This document shows, one piece after another, positions 53,868 to 64,000 of a stretch of 64,000 nucleotides of DNA; the first letter of the stretch is position 1, and the number at the start of each line of letters is the position of its first letter. Origin of the DNA: Helianthus annuus (Eukaryota; Streptophyta; Magnoliopsida; Asterales; Asteraceae); the NCBI RefSeq assembly GCF_002127325.2, contig NC_035436.2, positions 120,890,771 to 120,954,770 on the forward strand. Reading direction: 5' to 3'. The notes under the pieces were generated by a model. That model worked only from the letters and a program-made list of their open reading frames with translations, was not told where the DNA came from and ran no database searches. The translations under genes and the position numbers were made by a program.

Positions 53868-56800
53868 ATGCCTCCTCGACGCGACAACCAGATAGCTACT
53901 GCCGAGCTGGCGGAGATTATTGCGCAGCAGATGGCTGCTCAATTCCCGAATCTCTTTGCTCAATGGAACCAGGCCAACAACAACAATGGTACATGCAAAT
54001 ACAAGGATTTTAACCAGGCTAAGCCACTCAAGTTTAGTGGTTCTGAAGGAGCAACTGGGCTTCTTCAGTGGTTCGAGAGCATCGAGAACACTTTTCGCCA
54101 TGTGCAGTGTCCGGATAATCGCAAAGTCGAGTTTTCTTCGAGCGTGTTTCAGAAGAGGGCTCTAACATGGTGGAATGGGGTTATGAGAGATCAAGGTGCA
54201 GAAGTTGCTCTAGCTCAAACATGGGCTGAACTGAGAGCTCTTATGATGAGGGAGTTTTGTCCTCGTCATGAGCAACGAGCGTTGGAGAAAGAATTTGATG
54301 TGTTGAAGCAAGATAGTGGCGAGCACAGGGCTTATACAGATAGGTTTGAGGAGCTGAGTCTTCTTTGCCCGAATATGGTTACCCCACTCGATAAGGCCAT
54401 CGAAAGATACATCGACGGCCTACCTGACTCAGTACAAGACATCCTTACTGGTAGCAACCCTACCACACTTCGTCAGGCGATCGAGTTATCGGCGACGTTG
54501 ACTGAGTCGCAGATCCGAAAGAACAAACTACACAGGAAGGGTGACAAGGGCAAGAAGCAGTCGGCAGACAAGGAGGATAGCAAGAAAGGTCAAAACAAGA
54601 AAGGAAAGGACTCTGGTTCCTCAAGGGGGTCAAGGAAGCGTAAGGCTTCCCAAAATTTTGCTGTCACTGCCCAAGCAAACCAGGCAGCTCCCAACCAGCC
54701 TCCAGCAAAGAAACCTTATTCAGGAAGTGCACCTTTGTGCAATCGATGCAACAGTCACCACCAGCCACAATATCAGTGTCGTTTCTGTACTAACTGTGGG
54801 AAGTCGGGTCATCTTGCCGATGTTTGTCGGTTTGCTCAGAATCACGCAGTCCAGAACCCTGCTCAACAGGTTGCTCAACAACAGGGTCAGGCTGCACGAC
54901 CAAACTACCCACCAGGTGCATGTTATAATTGTGGGGACCTGACCCACTACAGAAACCGATGTCCAAGGCTAGCCAACCAGAACCAGAATGCAAACCAGAA
55001 TCAGGCACCGGCTCGAGGTCGAGTCTTTAACATGAACGCACAAGAAGCACAAGCAGACAACGAGGTGGTGAACGGTACGTTCTTTATTAATAATCAGCCA
55101 GCATCTGTTCTTTTTGATTCGGGTGCCGACAAGAGCTTTGTGTCATTGTCTTTTGAGACAATGCTTCGCGTGTCTAGAACGAAACTAGGTAAACCTTTGA
55201 CAGTAGAGGTTGCCAGTGGTGAACCCATTGTTCTTAATTCCGTTCTACGCAACTGCCAGTTAAACCTTAACGACCATGTTTTTCCTATTGACCTCACGCC
55301 AATGCAACTTGGAAGCTTCGACGTTATAGTGGGAATGGATTGGTTATCCAAGCATCGCGCAGAGATAGTTTGTTCTGAGAAGATTGTTCGTGTGCCGCTG
55401 TCTACAGGCGAGATCCTACAGGTTCGTGGTGAGAAGCCTGCCGGTGGACTCAAACTCATGTCTTGTTTTAAAGCACGGAAGTATCTGCGAAAGCACTATG
55501 TGGCGTTCTTAGCACATGTTACAGCAGATAAAGGCAAGGGTAAGTCTATTTCAGATATTCCTGTCGTTCGGGATTATTCCGAAGTATTCCCCGAAGACTT
55601 ACCTGGTCTACCTCCAGCACGCCAAGTCGAGTTCCGTATTGATCTCGTACCTGGTGCAAATCCCGTTGCCAGAGCTCCATACCGTCTTGCACCGTCAGAG
55701 ATGCAAGAATTATCTAAACAGCTTCAGGAGCTCTCCGACAAAGGTTTCATCCGTCCTAGCTTTTCACCTTGGGGTGCTCCTGTTCTCTTTGTAAAGAAGA
55801 AGGATGGATCTTTTAGGATGTGTATCGATTATCGTGAGCTTAACAAGCTTACCATCAAAAATCGATATCCCCTACCTCGCATTGATGATCTCTTCGATCA
55901 ATTACAAGGCGCATCTTACTTTTCAAAGATTGATCTACGATCTGGATATCATCAGCTTCGTGTACATGAAGAAGACATTCCCAAGACAGCGTTCCGTACT
56001 CGTTATGGACATTACGAGTTCACAGTCATGCCATTTGGTTTGACTAATGCTCCTGCTGTTTTCATGGACTTAATGAATAGGGTCTGCAAGCCTTATTTAG
56101 ATAAGTTCATCATCGTTTTCATTGACGACATTTTGATATATTCTAAAACGCGAGCTGATCATGAGCAACATCTTCGTCTTACATTGGAACTCCTAAAGAA
56201 AGAACAACTTTTCGCCAAATTCTCCAAGTGTGAATTTTGGCTTAAAGAGGTTCAATTCTTAGGACATATTGTCAACGAACAAGGTATTCATGTAGATCCC
56301 TCCAAGATCAGTGCGATTAAGGATTGGGATACACCTACTACCCCTACTGAAGTTCGTTCTTTTCTTGGTCTAGCGGGTTATTACCGCCGCTTCATAGAAA
56401 ACTTCTCGAAGATTGCAGTTCCTCTAACTGCTCTAACTCAGAAGAACAAGCCATTTGATTGGGGAGTCGAACAAGAGGAAGCGTTTCAGACTTTGAAACA
56501 AAAGCTTTGCGACGCGCCTGTCCTAACATTGCCTGAGGGCAACGATGATTTCGTCGTTTATTGCGACGCATCTAAATTAGGACTTGGTTGCGTCCTAATG
56601 CAAAGAAACAAAGTCATAGCATACGCATCAAGGCAGTTGAAGATACATGAGAAGAACTACACCACTCATGATCTTGAGTTGGGTGCAGTTGTCTTCGCTC
56701 TCAAAATTTGGAGACACTATTTGTACGGTACAAAGTGTGTGGTTTTCACTGACCACAAAAGTCTTCAACATATCTTCAATCAAAAAGAGCTCAACATGAG

Positions 56801-58391
56801 ACAACGACGTTGGGTTGAACTTCTAAACGACTACGACTACGAGATTCGCTACCATCCTGGTAAGGCGAATGTCGTAGCCGATGCATTGAGTCGCAAGGAA
56901 CGTATTAAGCTTCATTGTGTACGTGTCCAATCTGTTGTTCAAACCGATATCCAAGCCCGTATTTCTCAGGCCCAACAAGCTTGTGTTTCACAAGGTTTAA
57001 TGGATAAGGAATTTCCTTATCACATAACACCTGCTCTTGAACTGAAAGACAATGGATCGTACTATTTCATGGACCGTTTGTGGGTCCCAAGCCAAGATGA
57101 TCTTCGTACCTTGCTTATGGATGAAGCCCATAAGTCTCGTTATTCCATTCATCCTGGCTCAGATAAGATGTATAAGGATCTTCGTATTCAGTATTGGTGG
57201 CCTGGTATGAAGAAAGACATTGCCTTATACGTATCTAAATGCCTTACTTGTCTTAAGGTTAAGGCAGAACATCAGCGTCCTTCTGGTTTATTGGAACAAC
57301 CGGAGATCCCAGTTTGGAAATGGGAAAACATTACTATGGATCTCATTACTAAACTCCCGCGCACAAAGAAAGGTCACGATGCCATCTGGGTAGTCGTTGA
57401 TCGTCTTACCAAGTCAGCACATTTCTTGCCAATCCGTGAGGATTATTCAGCTGACAGACTTGCTCAAATCTACGTAGATGAAATTGTAGCTAGACATGGT
57501 GTTCCTTTGAGCATCATTTCTGACAGAGATGCTCGTTTCACTTCTCATTTTTGGAGAACCATGCAATCTGCTATGGGGTCTCAACTCAATTTAAGCACAG
57601 CTTATCATCCGCAAACGGATGGTCAATCTGAAAGAACAATCCAGACACTGGAAGATATGCTTAGAGCTTGTGTGATAGACTTTGGTGGTAGTTGGGATTC
57701 ACATCTTCCATTGATTGAATTCTCCTACAACAACAGTTATCACTCCAGCATCAACATGGCTCCTTTCGAGGCTCTCTATGGTCGAAAATGTCGTTCACCA
57801 GTCTGCTGGAATGAGATTGGCGAGGCTCAACTTACTGGACCTGCCCTCATTTTGGAGACAACAGAAAAGGTAAAGAAAGTTCGTGATAACCTTCAGACAG
57901 CTAGAAGCCGTCAGAAGAATTACGCGGACCAAAAACGCAAACCCTTGGATTTTCAAGTCGGTGATCGTGTATTACTTAAGGTCTCACCTTGGAAAGGTGT
58001 GATCAGATTTGGAAAGAAAGGAAAACTTGCACCTAGATATGTTGGACCATTCAAGATCGTCGAAAGAATCGGTAAGGTAGCCTACAGACTTGAGTTACCT
58101 CCTGAACTTGGAAATGTTCATCCAACCTTTCACGTGTCCAATCTCAAGAGGTGTTTAGCTGATGAAAACCTCCACATACCGCTTGACGAAATTCGTGTTG
58201 ATAAAACACTGAAGTTTGTTGAGAAACCGGTAGAAATCATGGAACGTGAAGTCAAGTGGCTCAAACGCAAGCGCATTCCTTTGGTCAAGGTTCGTTGGGA
58301 ATCTAAGCGTGGACCCGAGTTTACTTGGGAACGTGCAGACCAAATGAAGGCAAAATATCCGCATCTTTTTCAATCAGTTTCCTCTAAATAA
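53868..58391 (+). CDS. gag-pol: Element D Gag-Pol polyprotein with chromodomain-like C-terminus
   Basis: About 1507 residues from MPPRRDNQ, uninterrupted; the frame is open upstream but 53868 matches the Gag start of element C. Gag core is about 40-220, with a Lys-rich linker. CCHC knuckles [14 protein letters not shown] and [14 protein letters not shown] are near 307 and 352. Protease [13 protein letters not shown] is near 415. RT has [10 protein letters not shown] near 750. RNase H starts near 900 (CDASKLG). Integrase has the zinc domain (about 1084-1128), DLIT Asp near 1158, SDRDARF Asp near 1218 and SERTIQ Glu near 1254. [13 protein letters not shown] is near 1418. The end (about 1455-1505, [18 protein letters not shown]) is a chromodomain-like module that would guide insertion to marked chromatin. 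All catalytic residues are present. Confidence 0.95.
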   Translation: MPPRRDNQIATAELAEIIAQQMAAQFPNLFAQWNQANNNNGTCKYKDFNQAKPLKFSGSEGATGLLQWFESIENTFRHVQCPDNRKVEFSSSVFQKRALTWWNGVMRDQGAEVALAQTWAELRALMMREFCPRHEQRALEKEFDVLKQDSGEHRAYTDRFEELSLLCPNMVTPLDKAIERYIDGLPDSVQDILTGSNPTTLRQAIELSATLTESQIRKNKLHRKGDKGKKQSADKEDSKKGQNKKGKDSGSSRGSRKRKASQNFAVTAQANQAAPNQPPAKKPYSGSAPLCNRCNSHHQPQYQCRFCTNCGKSGHLADVCRFAQNHAVQNPAQQVAQQQGQAARPNYPPGACYNCGDLTHYRNRCPRLANQNQNANQNQAPARGRVFNMNAQEAQADNEVVNGTFFINNQPASVLFDSGADKSFVSLSFETMLRVSRTKLGKPLTVEVASGEPIVLNSVLRNCQLNLNDHVFPIDLTPMQLGSFDVIVGMDWLSKHRAEIVCSEKIVRVPLSTGEILQVRGEKPAGGLKLMSCFKARKYLRKHYVAFLAHVTADKGKGKSISDIPVVRDYSEVFPEDLPGLPPARQVEFRIDLVPGANPVARAPYRLAPSEMQELSKQLQELSDKGFIRPSFSPWGAPVLFVKKKDGSFRMCIDYRELNKLTIKNRYPLPRIDDLFDQLQGASYFSKIDLRSGYHQLRVHEEDIPKTAFRTRYGHYEFTVMPFGLTNAPAVFMDLMNRVCKPYLDKFIIVFIDDILIYSKTRADHEQHLRLTLELLKKEQLFAKFSKCEFWLKEVQFLGHIVNEQGIHVDPSKISAIKDWDTPTTPTEVRSFLGLAGYYRRFIENFSKIAVPLTALTQKNKPFDWGVEQEEAFQTLKQKLCDAPVLTLPEGNDDFVVYCDASKLGLGCVLMQRNKVIAYASRQLKIHEKNYTTHDLELGAVVFALKIWRHYLYGTKCVVFTDHKSLQHIFNQKELNMRQRRWVELLNDYDYEIRYHPGKANVVADALSRKERIKLHCVRVQSVVQTDIQARISQAQQACVSQGLMDKEFPYHITPALELKDNGSYYFMDRLWVPSQDDLRTLLMDEAHKSRYSIHPGSDKMYKDLRIQYWWPGMKKDIALYVSKCLTCLKVKAEHQRPSGLLEQPEIPVWKWENITMDLITKLPRTKKGHDAIWVVVDRLTKSAHFLPIREDYSADRLAQIYVDEIVARHGVPLSIISDRDARFTSHFWRTMQSAMGSQLNLSTAYHPQTDGQSERTIQTLEDMLRACVIDFGGSWDSHLPLIEFSYNNSYHSSINMAPFEALYGRKCRSPVCWNEIGEAQLTGPALILETTEKVKKVRDNLQTARSRQKNYADQKRKPLDFQVGDRVLLKVSPWKGVIRFGKKGKLAPRYVGPFKIVERIGKVAYRLELPPELGNVHPTFHVSNLKRCLADENLHIPLDEIRVDKTLKFVEKPVEIMEREVKWLKRKRIPLVKVRWESKRGPEFTWERADQMKAKYPHLFQSVSSK

Positions 58392-58408
58392 ATTTCGGGA
58401 CGAAATTT
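58390..58408 (+). repeat. Perfect inverted repeat after element D stop codon
   Basis: AAATTTCGGGACGAAATTT overlaps the TAA stop and lies 12 bp before the polypurine tract. From memory, a similar cgggacgaaattt motif is common at this place in plant chromoviruses. Confidence 0.7.
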
Positions 58409-58425
58409 CCACAAGTAGGGGAGAC
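58409..58425 (+). other. Polypurine tract of element D
   Basis: The purine-rich part agtaggggagac lies directly before TGTAAC of the 3' LTR. Confidence 0.8.
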
Positions 58426-61400
58426 TGTAACATTTGTGCCTGTAATCATCATGAACAGTTCAATTATCAATAAAATAATGTAATTTGATCCCAATGTTTG
58501 TTTCATTGTGTTTTACATTTTTCGTGTTTTGACTTTTATTCAATTCCAAACTCTACATCGCTTTCTGGAGAATTATACGCAAACTGGTGCGTAAACGTAC
58601 TCAGTTTAATGCGACAAATACTCCGGGACATCAACATATACTCAACATACCTTAAATAACCTTTACATAACTTAGAAATAAGTTTTGAAGGTTTTGGTAT
58701 AGCAAAAACAAGTTAATTCGCTTACAGGGACTAAACTTGACAAACTGCGAAAGTATGCCAATTTGAACTGTAACGAACATTCCGGAACATGTCCATAAGT
58801 TAAACATACCATAAATATCCTTTACATAGCTTAGAAATAGGCTTTGAGAAGTCTGGTATGCTAAAACAAACTTTTGGATCATTCAGGGACTAAAAGTGTC
58901 AAAAAGTGCCTAAGTTTGCACTTTTGCGCATAACTTACGTTCTGAAAACATCCGGACATCCAAAAATTTATGTAAGCATCCTTATATTATGCCTTAGTAT
59001 TTGGCATGAGAAAAATCCATTCGTCGCGTCATTTGGATCGTCTTTCACGCTTATGCGCATTCCGTCGTAATTAAGCGAACATCGCGATCGTACGGCCAAT
59101 CGAACCGACATCCGACATATTTTTGGGCATGTTTCATGTCCAAAATGTTTAGGCATCATTTTAGGGCCTTAAAGATGACTTTTCAGGTCTTAAAAGGGCT
59201 GGAAATGGCTTAAAAACGCAACAGGGGCCAAAAGTGTAAATTCTGCAAGTGGGCAGATCAGAGGACTTCAGGCGACCCGCGTAAGGATTGCCCAAACTTG
59301 AGGCGGGGCGCGTGAGACTGTCAGACAGAAGATTTTGCATTTAATGCAGAATCTGGCCTTTCGTTCGATCAAAGGGCGATGCCTTTTCACCCAAATGAAG
59401 GGCCAAGGGTCAAATACACTGAATCTAACCCCTGGACACGTGTACGCACGAGATCAAAGCACGTTATTCGATAAAACGATCCTAACGGTTCCACCTTTCC
59501 TATAAATACCCCCCCCCCTTTTTGTGTAAAAACCCACAAATCAGATCTAAATGCTCTAAGTTGATGCTTATGCTTCATACCTGAGCTATTGGATCTTGAT
59601 TAGCACTCGGGGACCCTCCGTAAGTCTTCTTTCGCTCTTTTATTCGCTTTTCGAGTCCGAAAGTCAACGTTTTGTTGACTTTCTGCATTGACCAGCTTAT
59701 GGTCGATGCGAAGTTCATGGAACTTCATAACGTGAGCGTGATCACGATGGTCATGGTCCGTAGTGACCATACCTACTGATCACCACGCTATCTAGGCTCG
59801 GTGACGAGTCGTAGTTTCGGCCAAAATGTGCATTCTTGCATATTTTGTAACCAAACTACTCGTGGGCATCAAAGCCGTTTGTTTTGATGTCAAACCTGTT
59901 TCTAAACTTAGTTAAGCATGTTCTAACATGCTTAGCTCGTCACTTTTAGTTTAGTGCTTATATAGGGTCGTAAGGTAAGCGATCTAAACCATCGCTTATG
60001 CTTTCGAACCCGACCCTTTTGGTCGGTCATTAGGATCCGACCAAACATATTAGGTGACCATAGCTATAACCTTCCGAGGTTATACCTTGTGGTCACGATG
60101 TTAGGCGTTCCGAGCGCGTTCTACGCGAACGACGCGTTAGGGTAGCATAAGCTACCTAAACGGGTCGTGATGGACCGTAAGCACTTAGATTAGGTTTCAT
60201 TTTAGTATGTGGGCTTTGTTAAGCCATATTACACGAGTCTCCATACTCGTTTGGTTTACGAACCCGCGTACTGTCCGATCCTTCCGATTTGGTCCGGTAT
60301 ATTAACATAGCTACCAATTAGGTGCCGTTGATATTCCGTGACCTCTCGCATTACCTGGTTATTTCACAAGAACAACAAAGCAACCTCAGGTGAGTACATA
60401 GAACCCCATCTTTTACTGTTTTCTAAACTGTTTTGGGGTGAAACACATGTGCCTATCTGTTACTTTCATGCTTTCCATGTTTTCACATCATATATTTGTT
60501 ATGCTCATTAGTACATTATAGTACATGATTTCATTACATTTTATGCTATGTATGCCCATTGTGTGCGTACTTAGTACATTGATTTACATAAACATTTTCT
60601 GTTGCATATGTTTACTCAGCATATGGACACATTGATTTACATGAACTTTTCTGTTGCATATGTTTACTCAGCATATGGACACATTGATTTACATGAACCT
60701 TTCTGTTGCATATGTTTACTCAGCATATGGACACATTGATTTACATAACATTTCTGTTGCATATGTTTACTCAGCATATGGACACATTGATTTACATAAA
60801 CATTTCTGCTGCATATGTTTACTCAGCATATGGGCACATGCCTTCATTTTGTTATGACATTTGGTTTGTTTAACATGGGACAATACATTCATTAACACTA
60901 GCTACGCCGTTCGTTAGTAGGTAGTGGTACCATAGGAATTGACAACTCCCATTCCTGAAGTCCTGGGTTTGATAGGACTGGAAGGAATGACCGAATTCGA
61001 TATACATAACTTAGATAAACCTTTAATTTGTTTAAGGGTTTATCGCCGCAGTCTCAAGGCTTGGATGTATGCATAGTTTACAATACCACATAAATGTTAA
61101 TATCAATAGAGCATGCATTTCCGCAGAACATAACGCTGATTTAAACCACGTTTTACTTCAACGACTTGTTTTGTGCATATGGTTTAAGTTGATACATTTC
61201 GCTTACCATACATGATACATTTTGGGATTTCACATTACATGATTTACATTGAACATAAACACGTCGACATTGACATATACATTTGGTGGTTTACACTTGA
61301 GCATAAACACTTGACATGGATTACAATAACACTTGACATTTGGTTTACACATGAACAATTTACATGGTGGATTGGTTTGGGTGAATGATTCAAGTCACGG

Positions 61401-62050
61401 GGCGTATGTAATATGATACAAACATGGTGGATACGCCGCTGGTACTTCCTATATATAAATGTTTGTATAATATTACATATCGTGGCGTTATCTAAGTCAT
61501 TTCAGTTTAGACACATTACACTTTACATAAGTAACATATTCTTCACAAGACATTATTTTCACAAACAACTTATCTTATTCAACTCACTTTACTTGGTTAT
61601 TCGTTTAACCTTGCATTTATCTATACATATCGTTTGATGTTATCGTTTTTCAAATGATTTACAAAGCAAAACAAATTACAAGGTTCATGACTGACTGTTA
61701 TTAAACATTCTTTAAAACTCAAGTCATGAATCCCATTTTCACAAAACCTATGTATCTCACAGGCATTTTTATGCTGACGTACCTATTTTCACATGTGTTT
61801 TCAGGAGCTATTCCATAGGGCGATGATCATGATTCTAGGGCGGACCTGTGCCTTAGAGCCTAAAAACGAAGCTAGACTAGTTTAATCATGTTATAAACTT
61901 TGTATTTTCCTGTTTTGAAACAATGGAACACTCTTGTCAATAAATAAAATGTAACTTTAATTTCCATGGTTGTATAACAATTAATTCTGTCCACGACACT
62001 CCCCGGCGCTTCCGCCGCGGTTGCATGTTACACGCGGCCGGGGTGTGACA
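58426..62050 (+). repeat. 3' LTR of element D
   Basis: 3625 bp, partner of 49639-53262, with ten C instead of nine near 59510. Several substitutions cluster near the 3' end (tccacgacact against tcttcaacact). The 52-bp array is at 60576-60836. Confidence 0.93.
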
Positions 62051-62055
62051 GAGGA

Positions 62056-62253
62056 AACAACGACAATAACAACTATCAAGGCGGAAATGGTGATGATCAA
62101 GGACGTGGTCAAGGGTGTTTTAACTGCGGTGATGTGGGGCATTTCAGGAAGTATTTCCCTAACAACAAACAAGCACGTGGAAGAGTGTTCAACATCGGAG
62201 CTAGGGAAGTACGCCAGGATCCAAATGTGGTTATCGGTACGTCCCCTTTTAGT
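62056..62253 (+). pseudogene. gag: Element C Gag, 3' part after element D
   Basis: It continues the interrupted gag. The knuckle CFNCGDVGHFRKY has Tyr in place of the last Cys. An in-frame TAA at 62254-62256 separates it from the protease region. Confidence 0.7.
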
Positions 62254-62256
62254 TAA

Positions 62257-63151
62257 CGTTATGCATCTGTGCTGTTTGATACTGGTGCCGATTTTAGCTT
62301 CGTATCTCTAGAATTTAAGAATATACTTGGTTTAGTAGCAAGTAAGTTAGATATTCCGTATTCGATAGATCTAGCTAATGGGAAGCTAGTAGAAGCCAGA
62401 GAAGTGATTAGAGGCTGTGTCATAGAGCTTGGAGAGCGTGAGTTTTCGATAGATCTTCTGCCAGTTGAATTGGGAAGCTTCGACGTCGTAGTTGGGATGG
62501 ATTGGTTGTCGAGTAATCGTGTAGAGATTGTATTCCATGAGAAGGTTATCCGCATCCCGATGGCGAATGAAGAGACGATCGTGATTCATGGGGAGAAGCA
62601 GGATACGCCCCTACGGATTATTAGTTGTTTGAAGGCACGAAAGTTTTTGCATAAAGGATGTGATTGCTTTCTTAACTCATGTCGTTGACAAAGAGGCCGA
62701 AGAACCGAAGTTCGAAGATATCCCTGTGGTAAGGAAATATCCTGAAGTCTTCCCCGAAGACTTGCCAAGATTACCTCCTCAACAACAAGTTGAATCCCAC
62801 ATTGACTTGGTTCCAGGCGCCGCGCCTGTAGCCAAGGCACCTTACCGACTTGCGCCCTCAGAGATGCAAGAGTTGTTAGCACAGCTTCAAGAGCTGCTAG
62901 ATAAGGGATTTATATGACCAAGTTTCTCGCCTTGGGGGAGCTCCAATGCAGTTTGTCAAGAAGAAGGACGGTAGTTTTCGAATGTGTATCGACTACCGAG
63001 AGTTGAACAATTTAACCATCAAGAATCGGTATCCCTTGCCGAGGATTGATGATTTATTCGACCAACTTCAAGGATCAAGTTACTATTCCAAGATCGATCT
63101 TCGATCAGGTTATCACCAGCTGCGATTCAGGAAGAAAGTATACCGAAGAAC
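62257..63151 (+). pseudogene. pol: Element C protease and RT fragment
   Basis: Protease VLFDTGADFSFVS and FDVVVGMDWLS are clear. The linker and first half of RT follow ([50 protein letters not shown]), strongly similar to element D. Breaks: a frameshift near 62660-62690, a TGA at 62915-62917, a one-base insertion near 62935 and another frameshift near 63125. Similarity ends near 63151, before the catalytic RT motif, so RNase H and integrase are missing. Confidence 0.8.
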
Positions 63152-64000
63152 AGTGAGGCAATTTTTTTAGACATGCGCTAGTGTTGTGTTTTATACACGG
63201 TACACAAAGCAGTTGCTCACAGAATACAACACTTTGAGGGTTTATGAAACATGCATTTAGGACCTTCGGGAACTTATGACAAAGCTCATTAAAGGTTATC
63301 ATGTAAGAAACATGTCTAGTAACTCGGGAAAACGTAATTATTCTGTCATGTATGCTATATTAGTTAACCGAACAGTTAAAGTACTTGAATTTCCTTTATC
63401 GATATTCCCACTTTTGCATCTAGCGAGTAGATTTTTACATCTCTACTCCTCTTAATGGCAGTTGTATCACGACAATTTTCTTCTTTAGAGCGACTACTTG
63501 TTTGCTTCGGTTCTTGATTATCTCCTATGTTACACATGCATCGTTTGTTACGCATGTGGCTTCCCATCGAATGATTGTTTTCATCTAAGTTCAAATATTA
63601 TTTCGCTAAATCTAATTATTGATTTGTGATTCGAATGACCCGCATTATTGTTATGGTTGACTCCTTGGTTATCAAGTCAACAAACTTTCTTGACACTTCT
63701 TTTCCTTTCCAGTTACATACATGGTTTATCTTTGTAACCATGCCGAAATTTCCTTGTCAATACATATGTATATTGTCAGATTGCGTTGAAACTAATTTCA
63801 GTTGTTTGAACTTGTCCATTGCACGTATTCAATTCAAGACACCATATGATGTATTGAAAACATCATATTCGAATTCGTATTAACAAACATTTCGTGTGTT
63901 CCGAGTCGTAGTAGACTTGTTTGGTCTACGACTCTACTAAGTCGTCTGTTGATTTTGACACCTTGTGGCGGTGCTTTTACTAGATTGAAGCTTGCGCTAA
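63152..64000 (+). other. Unassigned right end of window
   Basis: AT-rich sequence with only short ORFs. No LTR, RT or gene-like signature is recognised. An imperfect hairpin, gagtcgta ... tacgactc, lies at about 63903-63936. Confidence 0.4.

Larger units (their letters stand above)
49639..62050 (+). mobile_element. Element D: intact Tekay/Del-like chromovirus (Ty3/Gypsy)
   Basis: 12.4 kb, flanked by a perfect duplication GAGGA (49634-49638 and 62051-62055) in the gag of element C. LTRs of 3624 and 3625 bp differ at about ten bases plus one C-run length difference. Initiator-Met primer site, one uninterrupted gag-pol ORF with a chromodomain-like end, and polypurine tract are all present. Very long LTRs and a single ORF fit the Tekay/Del clade. 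It is the best candidate for an autonomous element here. Confidence 0.94.

Noticed and set aside
63903..63936. Terminator-like hairpin near the right edge
   Set aside because: The stem has a bulge and there is no gene or T-run context; a chance inverted repeat is enough to explain it.

Overview
The window is plant nuclear DNA made almost entirely of nested LTR retrotransposons. I found no host gene, tRNA, rRNA or CRISPR array. Long LTRs, initiator-Met and Asp tRNA primer sites, Ty1/Copia and Ty3/Gypsy polyproteins and low-GC plant-type noncoding DNA point to a flowering plant. The large ORF downstream of pol in the Copia elements resembles, from memory, proteins predicted in very many copies in Asteraceae genomes (Tanacetum, Artemisia, lettuce), so Asteraceae is the best guess. 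It is an inference and was not tested by a search.

Layout. (1) 1-4711, plus strand: the 3' part of a Sirevirus-type Copia element ('element 0') with gag, a long noncoding tail and the 3' LTR, but no pol. (2) 4717-32427, minus strand: a large, decayed Sirevirus ('element A') with 451-bp LTRs, broken gag and pol, and a broken downstream ORF. An Athila-type Gypsy element (11165-23919, plus strand) has inserted into it. (3) 32428-34716: the 3' end and 3' LTR of an OTA-type (Athila/Tat) Gypsy element ('E'), followed by the tail of an unidentified ORF ('F', to 35354). (4) 35663-48503, plus strand: a very young Sirevirus ('element B') with identical 404-bp LTRs and a perfect TTTAG target duplication. 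Its pol nevertheless carries one stop and one frameshift. (5) 48504-63151: a decayed chromovirus fragment ('C'), split by an intact Tekay/Del-like chromovirus ('D', 49639-62050) with 3.6-kb LTRs, a GAGGA target duplication and one uninterrupted gag-pol ORF. (6) 63152-64000: nothing identified.

The elements work as separate retrotransposons: Gag packages RNA, and protease, integrase, reverse transcriptase and RNase H copy and insert it. By LTR divergence counted by eye, A is oldest (about 8 differences in 451 bp), then Athila (about 6 in 1174), D (about 10 in 3624) and B (none seen).

The most interesting signals are noncoding. (a) A hairpin family with a conserved UCUGC/GACCU internal loop and covarying stems recurs between pol and the downstream ORF in the Sireviruses (after gag in element 0). 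(b) Paired 15-bp palindromes with an exact 18-bp offset lie in the Athila LTRs and again upstream of its third ORF. (c) Each young family has its own CpG-containing repeated word. In A and B this word clusters in the leaders of both gag and the downstream ORF, and in A a copy of the LTR core promoter lies ahead of the downstream ORF. Together these suggest that the downstream ORFs are separate expression units controlled by family-specific cis signals.
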